From Pseudomonadota bacterium (GTDB lineage Bacteria > Pseudomonadota > Gammaproteobacteria > Xanthomonadales > Xanthomonadaceae), in contig JAEXRB010000064.1 of the NCBI GenBank assembly GCA_023438325.1, positions 1 through 17,920 of the forward strand: DNA of 17,920 bases. The letters are read 5' to 3'. The position numbers and the translations under genes were made by a program. The notes under the pieces were generated by a model, which was given only the letters and a program-made list of their open reading frames with translations, made no database searches and was not told the DNA's origin. Numbering within the stretch: the first letter of the stretch is position 1; each line of letters opens with the position of its first letter. Shown piece after piece: positions 7,405-15,334 of the stretch.

Positions 7405-8451
7405 TCAGCGCCGGCCTTCGGTTGCGGCTGCCAGCGTGCGCGAGAGCAGGCGGAACTCGGCGCGCAGTTCGTCGCTGAGGTGGCTGCCGCCGTCATCGCG
7501 CTGGGCCATGGTCTTGAGCACGTTGCGCAACTCGGCCTGGGTGTCGGCCAGTTCCGACAGGCCGCGCGATTCGCGCCCGAGATGCTCGGAGAGTTTGGCC
7601 AAATGGGTATTGAGTTCGGCCATCTGCTGTGCGTTGCCACGGCGCTCGCGCTCCGACTCCACCAGGGCGCGTTGCATCCGCTCCAGCCCATCGGCGGTTT
7701 GTTCCAGCAGCGCCTGCACATAGGCCGGCACGCTGGTATCGCCTTCGCCGATGGCGCTGCCGCTGGACAACCGCGTCATGCCCGAGAGCCAGTCTTCCAC
7801 TTCGGTGTAGAAGCGGTTGGCGGCACGCCCGGCGAGCAGATCGATCAAGCCCAGCATCAATGAACAGCCCAGGCCGAAAAGCGACGTGGAAAAACTCGTC
7901 GCCATGCCGGAAAGCGGCTCTTGCAGGCGGCTCTTGAGGGCCTCGAACATCACCGCCGCATCGCTGCCGGCACTGAGCCCGCCGATGATGTCGCCGATCG
8001 AGGCGATGGTGATGAGCAAGCCCCAGAAGGTGCCCAGCAGGCCGAGGAAAATCAGCAGGCCCACCAAATAGCGCGAGAGATCGCGTTGTTCTTCCAGGCG
8101 CAGGTGGATGCTGTCCAGAATCGAGCGCATGGATTGGGTCGAGAGCGACTGCGGTTTGCGCTCGCCCTGACCGAGCATGCGCGCCATCGGTGCCAGCAGT
8201 ACCGGAGTTTCCAGGGTGCGCTCGGGATTGGAGCGGCGATAGGCTTCGATCCAGTTCACTTCACGCTGCAAGCGCAGCACCTGCCGCAGGTTGGCGGCGA
8301 CGCCGATCAGGAATACGCCCAGAATCACCGCATTGAATACGGGTGTGGCCGAAAACGCCTGCATCAGCGGAACATGCAACACGCCGGCCACGAGGGCGAT
8401 GGCGGCCAGAACGGCGAGGATCGAAATCAGGACGCGCGACGGTTGGCTCAT
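7405..8451 (-). CDS. MotA/TolQ/ExbB-family proton channel protein
   Basis: A 348-residue inner-membrane protein with four predicted helices at about 7-25, 37-54, 129-150 and 184-206. The last two form the MotA/ExbB core: GLLIFLGLLGTFWGLLITI in helix 3 and FSTSLFGLGCSLMLGL in helix 4. A cytoplasmic segment (55-128) separates the pairs. A Glu/Gln/Leu-rich C-terminal tail (about 242-340) is probably coiled coil in the cytoplasm. The start at 8451 is chosen for the MSQPSRVLISILAVL membrane start with AGG about 8 bases upstream; the frame runs open further upstream but through an unlike, Arg-rich stretch. Its stop is 3 bases before the MotB-like start, so the two are translationally linked and probably form one complex. 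The tail is longer than in TolQ/ExbB but far shorter than in ZorA. Confidence 0.85.
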   Translation of the reverse strand: MSQPSRVLISILAVLAAIALVAGVLHVPLMQAFSATPVFNAVILGVFLIGVAANLRQVLRLQREVNWIEAYRRSNPERTLETPVLLAPMARMLGQGERKPQSLSTQSMRSILDSIHLRLEEQRDLSRYLVGLLIFLGLLGTFWGLLITIASIGDIIGGLSAGSDAAVMFEALKSRLQEPLSGMATSFSTSLFGLGCSLMLGLIDLLAGRAANRFYTEVEDWLSGMTRLSSGSAIGEGDTSVPAYVQALLEQTADGLERMQRALVESERERRGNAQQMAELNTHLAKLSEHLGRESRGLSELADTQAELRNVLKTMAQRDDGGSHLSDELRAEFRLLSRTLAAATEGRR

Positions 8452-8573
8452 GGAAAACCTGCAGGAAAAGGTGGGTCGAATGAGAGCGGCAGCATGATGC
8501 GTGGCGGCTGAATGCCGGATGCGCTGTGCAGTCTTGGACAGGCCGGATCGAGCCGGGTTCCTTTTCCCGTCGC

Positions 8574-8626
8574 ACAAAAGAAAACACCCCGGCCCACGGC
8601 AGCCTTGCTGCACACGAACCGGGGTG
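8574..8626 (-). terminator. Rho-independent terminator of nrdB
   Basis: Read on the minus strand, CACCCCGG and CCGGGGTG (8619-8626 and 8585-8592) close an 8-bp GC-rich stem. The enclosed part contains a second small perfect stem (GCAGC/GCTGC). The next bases downstream on the minus strand are TTTTCTTTTG. It lies 43 bases after the nrdB stop and upstream of the MotA-like start, separating the two transcription units. Confidence 0.85.
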
Positions 8627-8668
8627 AGGGCGAGCGGTGAGCCGGACGGCGGATATCGCCGTGCGGGC

Positions 8669-9688
8669 TCAGAATGATTCGTCGAACGAGACTTCGCCTT
8701 CGACACCGACTTGATAGGCCGAAACGCGGCGTTCGAAGAAGTTGGTCAACTCCTGCACATCCTGCAATTCCATGAACGGCAGGGGGTTGCGCACGTTGTA
8801 GACCTTGGCCATGCCGAGCTTCTGGAAATGGTTGTCGGCGCAATGTTGCAGGTACTGGCGCATGTCGCGGGTGGAGATGCCCGCGACGCCGCCGGAGAGC
8901 ACGTCTTCGGCGAACTGCACTTCGCATTCGATGGCTTCGGCCAGCATGTCGTAGACCTGCTGCTTCATTTGGTCATCGAACAAGTCCGGCTCTTCCTCGC
9001 GCACGGTGCGGATGGATTCGAACGCGAATTCCATGTGGCAGCTTTCGTCGCGGAACACCCAGTTGGTGCCCGCCGCCAGGCCCGGCAGCAGGCCGCGCGA
9101 GCGGAAGTAGTACACGTAGGCGAAGGCGGCAAAGAAGAACAGGCCTTCGATGCAGGCGGCAAAGCAGATCTGGTTGAGCAGGAACTGGCGACGCTGTTCG
9201 CGGGTTTCGATGCGATGCAGGTCCTGGATCGAATCGATCCACTTGAAGCAGAAATCCGCCTTCTTCTTGATCGCCGGGATGTTTTCCACCGCCGCGAACG
9301 CCTTGAAGCGTTCTTCCGGATCGGGCAGGTAGTTATCCAGCAGGGTGAGGTAGAACTGCACGTGCAGGGCTTCCTCGTACAACTGCCGCGACAGGTACAT
9401 GCGCGCTTCGGGCGCGTTGAGGTGCTGGTAGAGATTCAGCACCAGGTTGTTCGACACGATGCTGTCGCCGGTGGCGAAGAACGCCACGAGGCGATGGATC
9501 AGGTGACGATCGGCCGGCGACATCTTGGAGTGCAGGTCGGTGATGTCGATCTGGAAGTTGATCTCGTCCACCGTCCAGGTGTTCTTGATCGCGTTCCGGT
9601 ACATCTCGTAGAACTGCGGGTAGCGCATCGGGCGCAAGGTCAGCTCGAAGCCGGGGTCGAGCAGCATCTGGCGGGGTTGGGTGGACAT
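8669..9688 (-). CDS. nrdB: Class Ia ribonucleotide reductase, beta subunit (radical-generating)
   Basis: The 339-residue R2 subunit carries the diiron site and the stable tyrosyl radical needed by NrdA to make deoxynucleotides. All metal ligands are visible: D75 (GDSI), E106 and H109 (EALH), E181 (CIEG), E215 and H218 (DESCH). The radical tyrosine is Y113, exactly four residues after the histidine as in E. coli, so this is a tyrosyl enzyme and not the Phe-bearing Mn/Fe type. The C-terminus is acidic with aromatics (SFDESF), as expected for the tail that docks into NrdA. It is the second gene after nrdA, 129 bases downstream. The gap contains a hairpin and a dispersed-type repeat, so its expression may be uncoupled from nrdA. 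The RBS (GAGAAC close to the ATG) is weak. Confidence 0.95.
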   Translation of the reverse strand: MSTQPRQMLLDPGFELTLRPMRYPQFYEMYRNAIKNTWTVDEINFQIDITDLHSKMSPADRHLIHRLVAFFATGDSIVSNNLVLNLYQHLNAPEARMYLSRQLYEEALHVQFYLTLLDNYLPDPEERFKAFAAVENIPAIKKKADFCFKWIDSIQDLHRIETREQRRQFLLNQICFAACIEGLFFFAAFAYVYYFRSRGLLPGLAAGTNWVFRDESCHMEFAFESIRTVREEEPDLFDDQMKQQVYDMLAEAIECEVQFAEDVLSGGVAGISTRDMRQYLQHCADNHFQKLGMAKVYNVRNPLPFMELQDVQELTNFFERRVSAYQVGVEGEVSFDESF

Positions 9689-9708
9689 GATGTTCTCGTT
9701 TTCTCGAT

Positions 9709-9750
9709 CCTTCCCCTTGCCGGAGAAGGTGGCGCGCAGCGCCGGGTGAA
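9709..9750. repeat. Dispersed intergenic palindromic repeat between nrdA and nrdB
   Basis: The segment combines an imperfect hairpin, CCTTC...GAAGG (9709-9729), with the GGTGGCGCGCAGCGCCGGG element. I recognise this mosaic as a short repeat very common between genes in Xanthomonadales and some other proteobacteria; it is often mistranslated as a LAGEGGAQRR-type peptide. It is the only copy I noticed in this window. It lies in the nrdA-nrdB spacer, where it could affect mRNA stability. The family identity is from memory and would need a genome-wide count. Confidence 0.5.
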
Positions 9751-9780
9751 GATTTGACCAAAAGCTCCGGTCGTGGCCAC

Positions 9781-9807
9781 AACCCCGCTCTCGTCGCGAG
9801 CGGGGTT
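9781..9807 (-). promoter_or_regulatory. Strong hairpin just after the nrdA stop
   Basis: AACCCCGCTC (9781-9790) and GAGCGGGGTT (9798-9807) form a perfect 10-bp stem with a 7-base loop, beginning 10 bases after the nrdA stop. On the minus strand it is not followed by a T-run, so it is more likely a partial terminator or an RNA-stabilising structure than a full stop. It could set the ratio of nrdA to nrdB transcript. Confidence 0.6.
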
Positions 9808-9817
9808 CAGTGACTGC

Positions 9818-12232
9818 TTACTGGCACGCCTCGCAGGATTCCGGATTTTCCAGCGAGCACACCACTGCCTGTTCGGGGGTGTACTTGCTGGCTCCCACGG
9901 TGGTCTTGGTGATCTTGGTAGCCGGGCGCGAGCGCAGGTAGTAGGTGGTCTTGATGCCGCGCTTCCATGCGTACATGTACATGGAGGAGAGCGAGCCGAT
10001 GTTCGGGCTTTCCTGGAACAGGTTGAGCGAGGCGGATTGATCGATGAAGGCGCCGCGATCGGCCGCCATGTCGATGAGCGAGCGCATCGGCAGTTCCCAC
10101 GCGGTGCGGTAGGTCTGGCGCAGCGGCTCGGGAATCTGGTCGATGCCCTGGATCGAGCCTTCGGCCAGCTTGATCTCGTCGCGCATGTCCGCCGTCCACA
10201 GGCCGAGCTTCTTGAGTTCTTCCACCAGATATTTGTTGATCTGGATGAAGTCGCCCGAAAGCGTTTCGCGCTTGAACAGGTTGCTCACCTGCGGCTCGAT
10301 GCACTCATAACAACCGGCGATCGAGGCGATGGTGGCCGTGGGCGCGATGGCGATCAGCAACGAGTTGCGCAGGCCGTGTTCCTTGATGCGCTCGCGCAGG
10401 CCGTTCCAGCGCTCGGCATCTTCGGGTACCACGCCCCAGGCTTCGAACTGGAGTTCGCCTTGGGCGGCGCGGGTATCGGCGAAGGAAGGATGCTTGCCGC
10501 GCTCGCGTGCCAGTTCGCAGGAAGTTTCCAGCGCATGGAAGTAGATGGTTTCGGCGATCTTCTTCGAGATGTTGCGCGCGCTTTCGCTGTCGAACGGCAG
10601 GCGCATCTTGAAGAACACGTCCTGCAAGCCCATGCAGCCAAGGCCGACCGGGCGCCAGCGCAGGTTGCCGCGACGTGCGGTTTCGATCGGGTAGAAGTTC
10701 AGGTCGATGACGCGGTCGAGCTGGCGCACGGCCAACTGCACGGTTTCGGCCAGCTTCTCGTAATCGAACTCGCCGTACTCGTTGAAGTGGTGCGCGAGGT
10801 TGATCGAGCCGAGGTTGCACACCGCGGTTTCATCGTTCGAGGTGACTTCGAGGATCTCGGTGCACAAGTTGGACAGGTGGATGACGTTGCCGGCCTTGGC
10901 GGTTTGATTGCTGGCCTTGTTGCACTTGTCCTTGAACGTCATCCAGCCGTTGCCGGTCTCGGCCAGCGTGCGCATCATGCGGGCGTAGAGCTTGCGTGCC
11001 GGAATGGTTTTGGCGGCCTTGCCCTGGGCCTCGGCCTGCTCGTAGGCGCGCTCGAAGGCTTCGCCGTACAGATCGGTGAGCTGCGGCACCACGCGCGGGT
11101 CGAACAGCGACCATTCCGCATCCGCTTCGACGCGGCGCATGAAGAGGTCGGGAATCCAGTTGGCGAGGTTGAGGTTGTGGGTGCGGCGGGCTTCGTCGCC
11201 GGTGTTGTCGCGCAGTTCGAGGAAGTCCTCGATGTCGGCATGCCAGGTTTCCAGATACACGCAGGCCGCGCCCTTGCGCTTGCCGCCCTGATTGACCGCC
11301 GCCACCGACGAATCCAGCGTCTTGAGCCACGGCACGATGCCGTTGGAATGACCGTTGGTGGACTTGATCAGCGAGCCGCGCGAACGTACCCGGGTGTAGG
11401 CCACGCCGATGCCGCCGGAGAATTTGGAAAGCTGCGCGATGTCGCCGTATTTCTGGTAGATCGATTCGAGCGAATCCAGCGGCGAATCGAGCAGGAAGCA
11501 CGAGGACAGTTGTTCGTGCGTGGTGCCGGCGTTGAACAGTGTCGGCGAGCTGGGCAGGTAGTCCAGGTTGCCCATGCGCTGGTACAGCGCCAACGCTTCG
11601 TTGACGTCTTCAGACAGCGCGCAGGCGATGCGCAGGAAGAACTGCTGCGGGGTTTCGATCACCTGGCGGGTGTGCGGGTGGCGCAGGAGATAACGGTCGT
11701 ACAGCGTGCGCAGGCCGAAGTAGTCAAAGCGCAGGTCGAGCGAGGCGTCCAGCGCATCGTTGAGCTTGCGTGCATTGGTCTGCACGAAGCCTAGCAGGCG
11801 ATCGTTGATCAGGCCGACTTCATGGCCGCGTGCAACGGACTGGGAAAACGCATGGATTTCCTGGCCGGTGACTTCCTTGGTGATGTAGCCGGCCAGAAGG
11901 CGCGCGGCCAGGCGGCTGTATTCGGGCTCCTCGGTGGTCAGCATCGCGGCGGTGCGGATCGAAAGTTCGTCCAGCTCGCGCGTGGTGGCGCCGTCGTAGA
12001 GGCCGGAAATCGTGCGGGTGGCCACGCGCATCGGATCGACCGCGTACAGGCCTTCGGCGCAGCGCTGGATGGCGCGCACGATCTTGTTGAGATCCACCGG
12101 TTCGCGCATGCCGTTGCGCTTGGTCACCGTCATGGTGCCGCTGGAGTGTGGCGGGGTCAGTGAGAAGTTGTCGCGCGGCGGGCGGGGGGAAGCCAGGTTC
12201 GCGTCGCCCTGCGATGCAAGAGTGTTGGACAT
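9818..12232 (-). CDS. nrdA: Class Ia ribonucleotide reductase, alpha subunit
   Basis: The 804-residue catalytic subunit reduces ribonucleoside diphosphates to deoxy forms in the cytoplasm with NrdB. An ATP-cone (about 34-125, VTKRNGMREPVDLNKI) gives dATP/ATP activity control. The active site holds C245 (SSCFLLDS), C457 in N-L-C-T-E (455-459, the thiyl cysteine with its Asn and Glu), and C472 (AVCNLGSINL). KTTYYLRSR near the end carries the tyrosine pair of the radical path. The last residues, ESCEACQ, hold the CxxC pair (C800, C803) recharged by thioredoxin or glutaredoxin. The start at 12232 has GGAGAG upstream; it gives a 33-residue low-complexity N-terminus, whereas a later Met at 12133 has no RBS. 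It is first in an nrdA-nrdB unit. Confidence 0.95.
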   Translation of the reverse strand: MSNTLASQGDANLASPRPPRDNFSLTPPHSSGTMTVTKRNGMREPVDLNKIVRAIQRCAEGLYAVDPMRVATRTISGLYDGATTRELDELSIRTAAMLTTEEPEYSRLAARLLAGYITKEVTGQEIHAFSQSVARGHEVGLINDRLLGFVQTNARKLNDALDASLDLRFDYFGLRTLYDRYLLRHPHTRQVIETPQQFFLRIACALSEDVNEALALYQRMGNLDYLPSSPTLFNAGTTHEQLSSCFLLDSPLDSLESIYQKYGDIAQLSKFSGGIGVAYTRVRSRGSLIKSTNGHSNGIVPWLKTLDSSVAAVNQGGKRKGAACVYLETWHADIEDFLELRDNTGDEARRTHNLNLANWIPDLFMRRVEADAEWSLFDPRVVPQLTDLYGEAFERAYEQAEAQGKAAKTIPARKLYARMMRTLAETGNGWMTFKDKCNKASNQTAKAGNVIHLSNLCTEILEVTSNDETAVCNLGSINLAHHFNEYGEFDYEKLAETVQLAVRQLDRVIDLNFYPIETARRGNLRWRPVGLGCMGLQDVFFKMRLPFDSESARNISKKIAETIYFHALETSCELARERGKHPSFADTRAAQGELQFEAWGVVPEDAERWNGLRERIKEHGLRNSLLIAIAPTATIASIAGCYECIEPQVSNLFKRETLSGDFIQINKYLVEELKKLGLWTADMRDEIKLAEGSIQGIDQIPEPLRQTYRTAWELPMRSLIDMAADRGAFIDQSASLNLFQESPNIGSLSSMYMYAWKRGIKTTYYLRSRPATKITKTTVGASKYTPEQAVVCSLENPESCEACQ

Positions 12233-12544
12233 GAGATCGGGCTCTCCATGGATAGAACTGAAGTCACCCCGCGGTTGGCATACAAGTGCGCCCCTGTGCG
12301 CTTGCCGTCGCGGCCTGTTGGTGCATTGCCCGGGAAGTGGTGATCGGAGCATCCGGATCCGTACAGGATCGGCTGTGGTTTCCGACCGACTCCCCCTCCC
12401 GAAGGCGGCGCCGAAGCCGGATTGCACCCTGAGGCGGTGCGATCCGCACCACAAGTTATCCGGGCAGGAGCCGGGGGTCAAACCCAATATCTTGGGATTT
12501 ATCACCCAAACGGTGATGTTATCCCGGCCAGTCCGCACCACCAT
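12233..12544 (-). promoter_or_regulatory. nrdA upstream region
   Basis: About 450 bases (12233-12682) separate the nrdA start from the end of the next gene. The frame of nrdA stays open to 12544, but the encoded residues resemble no RNR. The region is less GC-rich near 12480-12520. Besides the NrdR-like box listed separately, it holds ATCACC...GGTGAT (12501-12517), a perfect 6-bp inverted repeat with a 5-base centre, and three TTATC words (12456, 12499, 12519) loosely like DnaA-box starts. I could not assign a convincing -35/-10 pair. Confidence 0.4.
12482..12497. promoter_or_regulatory. Candidate NrdR box upstream of nrdA
   Basis: ACCCAATATCTTGGGA agrees at 12 of 16 positions with the NrdR-box consensus as I remember it (ACACnATATnTnGTGT-like) and is itself a near palindrome. 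NrdR is the zinc-finger/ATP-cone repressor of bacterial RNR operons and usually binds two boxes in phase. A weak partner, ACAAGTTATCCGGGCA (12451-12466), lies exactly 31 bases away centre to centre, three helical turns. The first box is good; the second is marginal. Confidence 0.55.
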
Positions 12545-12633
12545 GCGCTTTTACGGGGTGCGGGCGCGCGAGGCACGAGGATGGGGAGATGAGGAGGGCC
12601 GAACAGCGGCTCAATGACTTACCTGAGTGTTGT

Positions 12634-12679
12634 GCGCAGACAACAAAACAAGCCATTGATCTCTCTTGTTTTTTGCGCT
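12634..12679 (-). terminator. Probable terminator of the ABC exporter gene
   Basis: AAAACAAG (12645-12652) and CTTGTTTT (12665-12672) form a perfect 8-bp stem. Outside it, GCGCA and TGCGC can pair to extend the hairpin. Read on the minus strand, it starts a few bases after the exporter stop and ends in TTTTGTTG, so it fits a rho-independent terminator. The inner stem is A/T-rich and therefore weak. Confidence 0.5.
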
Positions 12680-12682
12680 GCA

Positions 12683-14473
12683 TCACACTTTTTCGGGATT
12701 TGGCTCGCCGGTTTGCAGCCGCCACAGGGCGGCGTAGATGCCGTCGCGGGCCAGCAGGGCCTCGTGCGTGCCGTATTCGACCATGCGGCCGGCTTCCATC
12801 ACGCAGATGGCATCGGCATGGCGCACGGTGGAGAGGCGGTGCGCGACGATGAGGGTGGTGCGTTCCCGCGTGACCTCGCGCAGGGCGGTCTGGATGGCCG
12901 CTTCGGTTTCGTTGTCCACCGCCGAGGTGGCTTCGTCGAGCACGAGGATGGCCGGGTCGCGGTACAGCGCACGCGCGATTGCGATGCGCTGGCGCTGGCC
13001 GCCGGAAAGTCGGCTGCCGCGTTCTCCGACCGCGCTGGCATAACCGTTGGGCAGTGTGGTGATGAAGTCGTGCGCCTGTGCCAGCCGCGCGGCCTGCTCG
13101 ATGCGTGAAGCGTCGGGGGTGGCATCGCCGTAGGCGATGTTGTCGGCGATGCTGCCATCGGTGAGGAAGGGGTCCTGCGCCACATAACCAATGTGCTGGC
13201 GCAGATGGGCAGGATCCAGCCCGGCCATGTCCACGCCATCCACGAACACCCGGCCTGTGTCCGGCGAGACGAATCCCATCAGCAGTTTCAGCAGGCTGCT
13301 CTTGCCGCCGCCCGTGCCGCCGACCAGCGCGACGGTGGTGCCGGCCGGAACGGCGAGATCGATGCCGTGCAGCACTTCGCGGCCGTCGTAGGACAGGCGG
13401 ATGGCCTGGAAACGCACATCGCCGCGTACCGGTGTCGGCAGGCGACCTTCGGGGGCGGGCGGCAGCGGCGCGTCGATCACATCCATCACCCGGTTCACCG
13501 AGGCCAGCGCGCGCTGGTAGAGATCGGTCATGTCGGCCAGCCGGGTCAGCGGCCAGAGCAGGCGTTGGGTCAGATACACCAGCGCCGAATACGTGCCGAC
13601 GCCCAGCTCGCCTTCGAGCGTTTTCCAGCCGCCATAGAGCAAGGTGGCGACGAAACCGGCCAGTACCGCCATGCGGATCACTGGCGTGATGGCGGCGGCG
13701 AAGCGGATCGCCTCGGCATTGCGGGCGCGATAGCCGTCGGAGGCCGCGCGCACGTGTTCGAGTTCAGCGTTTTCCGCGGTGTAGGCCTTGATCGTCGCGA
13801 TGCCGGCCAGGTTGTTGTTGAGCCGATCCGAAACCGTCGCGGCGGCCTCGCGTGCGGCGGCGTAACGCGGGGCGAGTTTTTTCTGGAACCAGAACGCACC
13901 CACCAGGATCAGCGGGATGGGCAGGAAGGCCAATGCCGCCAGATCGGCGGTGAGCACGAAGAACACACCGCCCACCATCAGCGAGGACACCGCCACCTGG
14001 ATCAGATCGTTGGCGCCGGTGTTGAGGAAGCGCTCGACCTGATGCACGTCTTCGTTCAAAACCGCCATCAATCGCCCGCTGCGTGCGCTGGCCACGAAAT
14101 CCGGCGGCAACGCCTGCACATGCGAATAGGCTGCCAGCCGCAGTTCGTGCTGGAGGTCCTGTGCCAGCCTGCGCCACTTGATCGCGTAGAGATACTCGAA
14201 CAGCGATTCGGCCAGCCATACCACGATGGTGATGCCGGTGAGCAGCATCAACTGCTGCAACGGATCGGCGATGCCCATGCGTGCCAGAAACGAATCGCGC
14301 TGATTCACCACGATGTCCACCGCCACGCCGATCAAGGCTTCGGGCAACACATCGAACACCTTGTTCAGGACCGAATACAGCGACGCCAGCGCGGCATCGC
14401 GACGATACGGGCGGGCATAGCCGAACAGGCGACGCAGCGGATGGCGCGGAGCGGAAGCAGAAGGAGCATTCAT
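12683..14473 (-). CDS. ABC exporter, fused membrane and ATP-binding domains (MsbA-like)
   Basis: The 596-residue type IV (MsbA/LmrA-like) half-transporter works as a homodimer in the inner membrane. The membrane domain (about 25-330) has hydrophobic stretches near 28-50, 75-93, 158-178, 180-197, 265-283 and 290-308. The nucleotide-binding domain has Walker A GGTGGGKS (385-392), a Q-loop glutamine (Q433 in VAQDPF), signature LSGGQ (489-493), Walker B ILVLDE (509-514) and H-loop H545 (AHRLS). The Walker A is slightly unusual in having three glycines before the lysine. Export direction is expected, but the substrate (lipid, drug or peptide) cannot be read from the sequence. It lacks an N-terminal peptidase domain. 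It is divergent from a methyltransferase gene across 69 bases. GGCGG before the ATG is a weak RBS. Confidence 0.9.
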   Translation of the reverse strand: MNAPSASAPRHPLRRLFGYARPYRRDAALASLYSVLNKVFDVLPEALIGVAVDIVVNQRDSFLARMGIADPLQQLMLLTGITIVVWLAESLFEYLYAIKWRRLAQDLQHELRLAAYSHVQALPPDFVASARSGRLMAVLNEDVHQVERFLNTGANDLIQVAVSSLMVGGVFFVLTADLAALAFLPIPLILVGAFWFQKKLAPRYAAAREAAATVSDRLNNNLAGIATIKAYTAENAELEHVRAASDGYRARNAEAIRFAAAITPVIRMAVLAGFVATLLYGGWKTLEGELGVGTYSALVYLTQRLLWPLTRLADMTDLYQRALASVNRVMDVIDAPLPPAPEGRLPTPVRGDVRFQAIRLSYDGREVLHGIDLAVPAGTTVALVGGTGGGKSSLLKLLMGFVSPDTGRVFVDGVDMAGLDPAHLRQHIGYVAQDPFLTDGSIADNIAYGDATPDASRIEQAARLAQAHDFITTLPNGYASAVGERGSRLSGGQRQRIAIARALYRDPAILVLDEATSAVDNETEAAIQTALREVTRERTTLIVAHRLSTVRHADAICVMEAGRMVEYGTHEALLARDGIYAALWRLQTGEPNPEKV

Positions 14474-14480
14474 CCGCCGA

Positions 14481-14521
14481 TTGTCCCATGCTGGCCAGAA
14501 TTACAATGCGTGCCTCATTGT
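14481..14521 (+). promoter_or_regulatory. Divergent promoter region with operator-like inverted repeat
   Basis: TACAAT (14502-14507) is a good -10 box on the plus strand. TTGTCC (14481-14486) is a possible but close-spaced (15 bases) -35. Overlapping the -10 is a perfect inverted repeat, ACAATG (14503-14508) and CATTGT (14516-14521), with a 7-base spacer. The site sits between the exporter and methyltransferase starts, so one bound repressor could control both. The regulator is not encoded in the window. Confidence 0.45.
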
Positions 14522-14542
14522 GCCGATTCGGGAGCAAGGGTC

Positions 14543-15334
14543 ATGACTGCACAGATCCGTTTTGACGATGGCGCCGCCTACGAGCGCTACATGGGCGTGT
14601 GGAGCCGGCGTGTGGGCGAGGCTTTCCTCGACTGGCTGCCCATCGCATCGGGTGGGCGCTGGCTGGATGTGGGCTGCGGCAATGGCGCTTTCACCGAAGT
14701 GATCCTGGCGCGTTGTGGGCCGTCGCAGGTGGTCGGCATCGATCCTTCCGAGGCGCAACTGGACTATGCCCGTGCGCAGCCGGCGTTGCGCGATGTGAAG
14801 TTCCTCGCGGGCGATGCGATGGCATTGCCGCTGGACGACAACGATTTCGATGTCGCGGTGATGCCGCTGGTGATCTTCTTCGTGCCCGATCCAGCCAAAG
14901 GCGTGGCGGAAATGGTGCGCGTGGTGCGCCCCGGAGGATGGGTTGGCGCCTATGCCTGGGACATGCCGGGCGGCGGTTTTCCCTACGACACCTTGCGCCA
15001 TGATTTGCAGGCTTGTGGCGTGAGCGTGCCGAAACCGCCCAGCCCCGAGGCGTCACGCATCGAGACATTGGAGGCGCTCTGGAAAGACGCCGGCCTGACC
15101 GCCGTGCAGACCCGCCGCATCGACGTGCAACGCAGCTACGCCGACTTTGAAGATTACTGGGACACGGTACGCGCGGCCCCGAGCGTGGGCGACCTGATCG
15201 CCACGATGGCGCCGGAGACGCGCGCCGCGCTGAAAGCGCGGATGCACGGGCGAATGGCAGCGGATGCGGCGGGTCGCATCACGCTGTCTGCCCGCGCCAA
15301 TGCGGTGATGGGGCGCGTGCCCGACCAGGCTTGA
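14543..15334 (+). CDS. Class I SAM-dependent methyltransferase
   Basis: The 263-residue cytosolic protein has a Rossmann methyltransferase fold of the Methyltransf_11/25 type. Motif I is LDVGCGNGAF (41-50), which binds SAM. GIDPSE (65-70) has the acidic residue D67 expected to hold the ribose hydroxyls. GDAMALP (90-96) is motif II, and RVVRPGGWVGAY (126-137) is the post-core strand. The C-terminal ~100 residues are helical and presumably make the substrate lid; no substrate can be named. The ATG at 14543 has GGAG 8 bases upstream. The frame is open for about 1.3 kb further upstream, opposite the exporter, but that extension has no resemblance to the family. It resembles UbiE/ArsM-like small-molecule methyltransferases only in the core. 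No neighbouring pathway reveals its role; its exporter neighbour may be co-regulated. Confidence 0.85.
   Translation: MTAQIRFDDGAAYERYMGVWSRRVGEAFLDWLPIASGGRWLDVGCGNGAFTEVILARCGPSQVVGIDPSEAQLDYARAQPALRDVKFLAGDAMALPLDDNDFDVAVMPLVIFFVPDPAKGVAEMVRVVRPGGWVGAYAWDMPGGGFPYDTLRHDLQACGVSVPKPPSPEASRIETLEALWKDAGLTAVQTRRIDVQRSYADFEDYWDTVRAAPSVGDLIATMAPETRAALKARMHGRMAADAAGRITLSARANAVMGRVPDQA

Noticed and set aside
6274..8451. Zorya-type anti-phage system (ZorA/ZorB)
   Set aside because: The MotA-like tail is too short for ZorA, and there is no ZorC, ZorD or ZorE nearby; the flanks are a beta-helix gene and nrdB.
9773..11794. A 673-codon open frame on the plus strand opposite nrdA and smaller ones opposite nrdB
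   Set aside because: The composition (Gly/Ala/Val/Arg/His-rich, no domain) is that of an antisense shadow of a GC-rich gene; nrdA on the other strand has all catalytic motifs.
12456..12527. DnaA boxes in the nrdA promoter (three TTATC words)
   Set aside because: None matches the 9-base consensus beyond the first five to seven bases, so they are mentioned only as weak similarity.
13193..14542. Open frame in phase with the methyltransferase extending 450 codons upstream
   Set aside because: It lies opposite the ABC exporter, shows no domain, and the methyltransferase family begins at 14543 where there is a good RBS.
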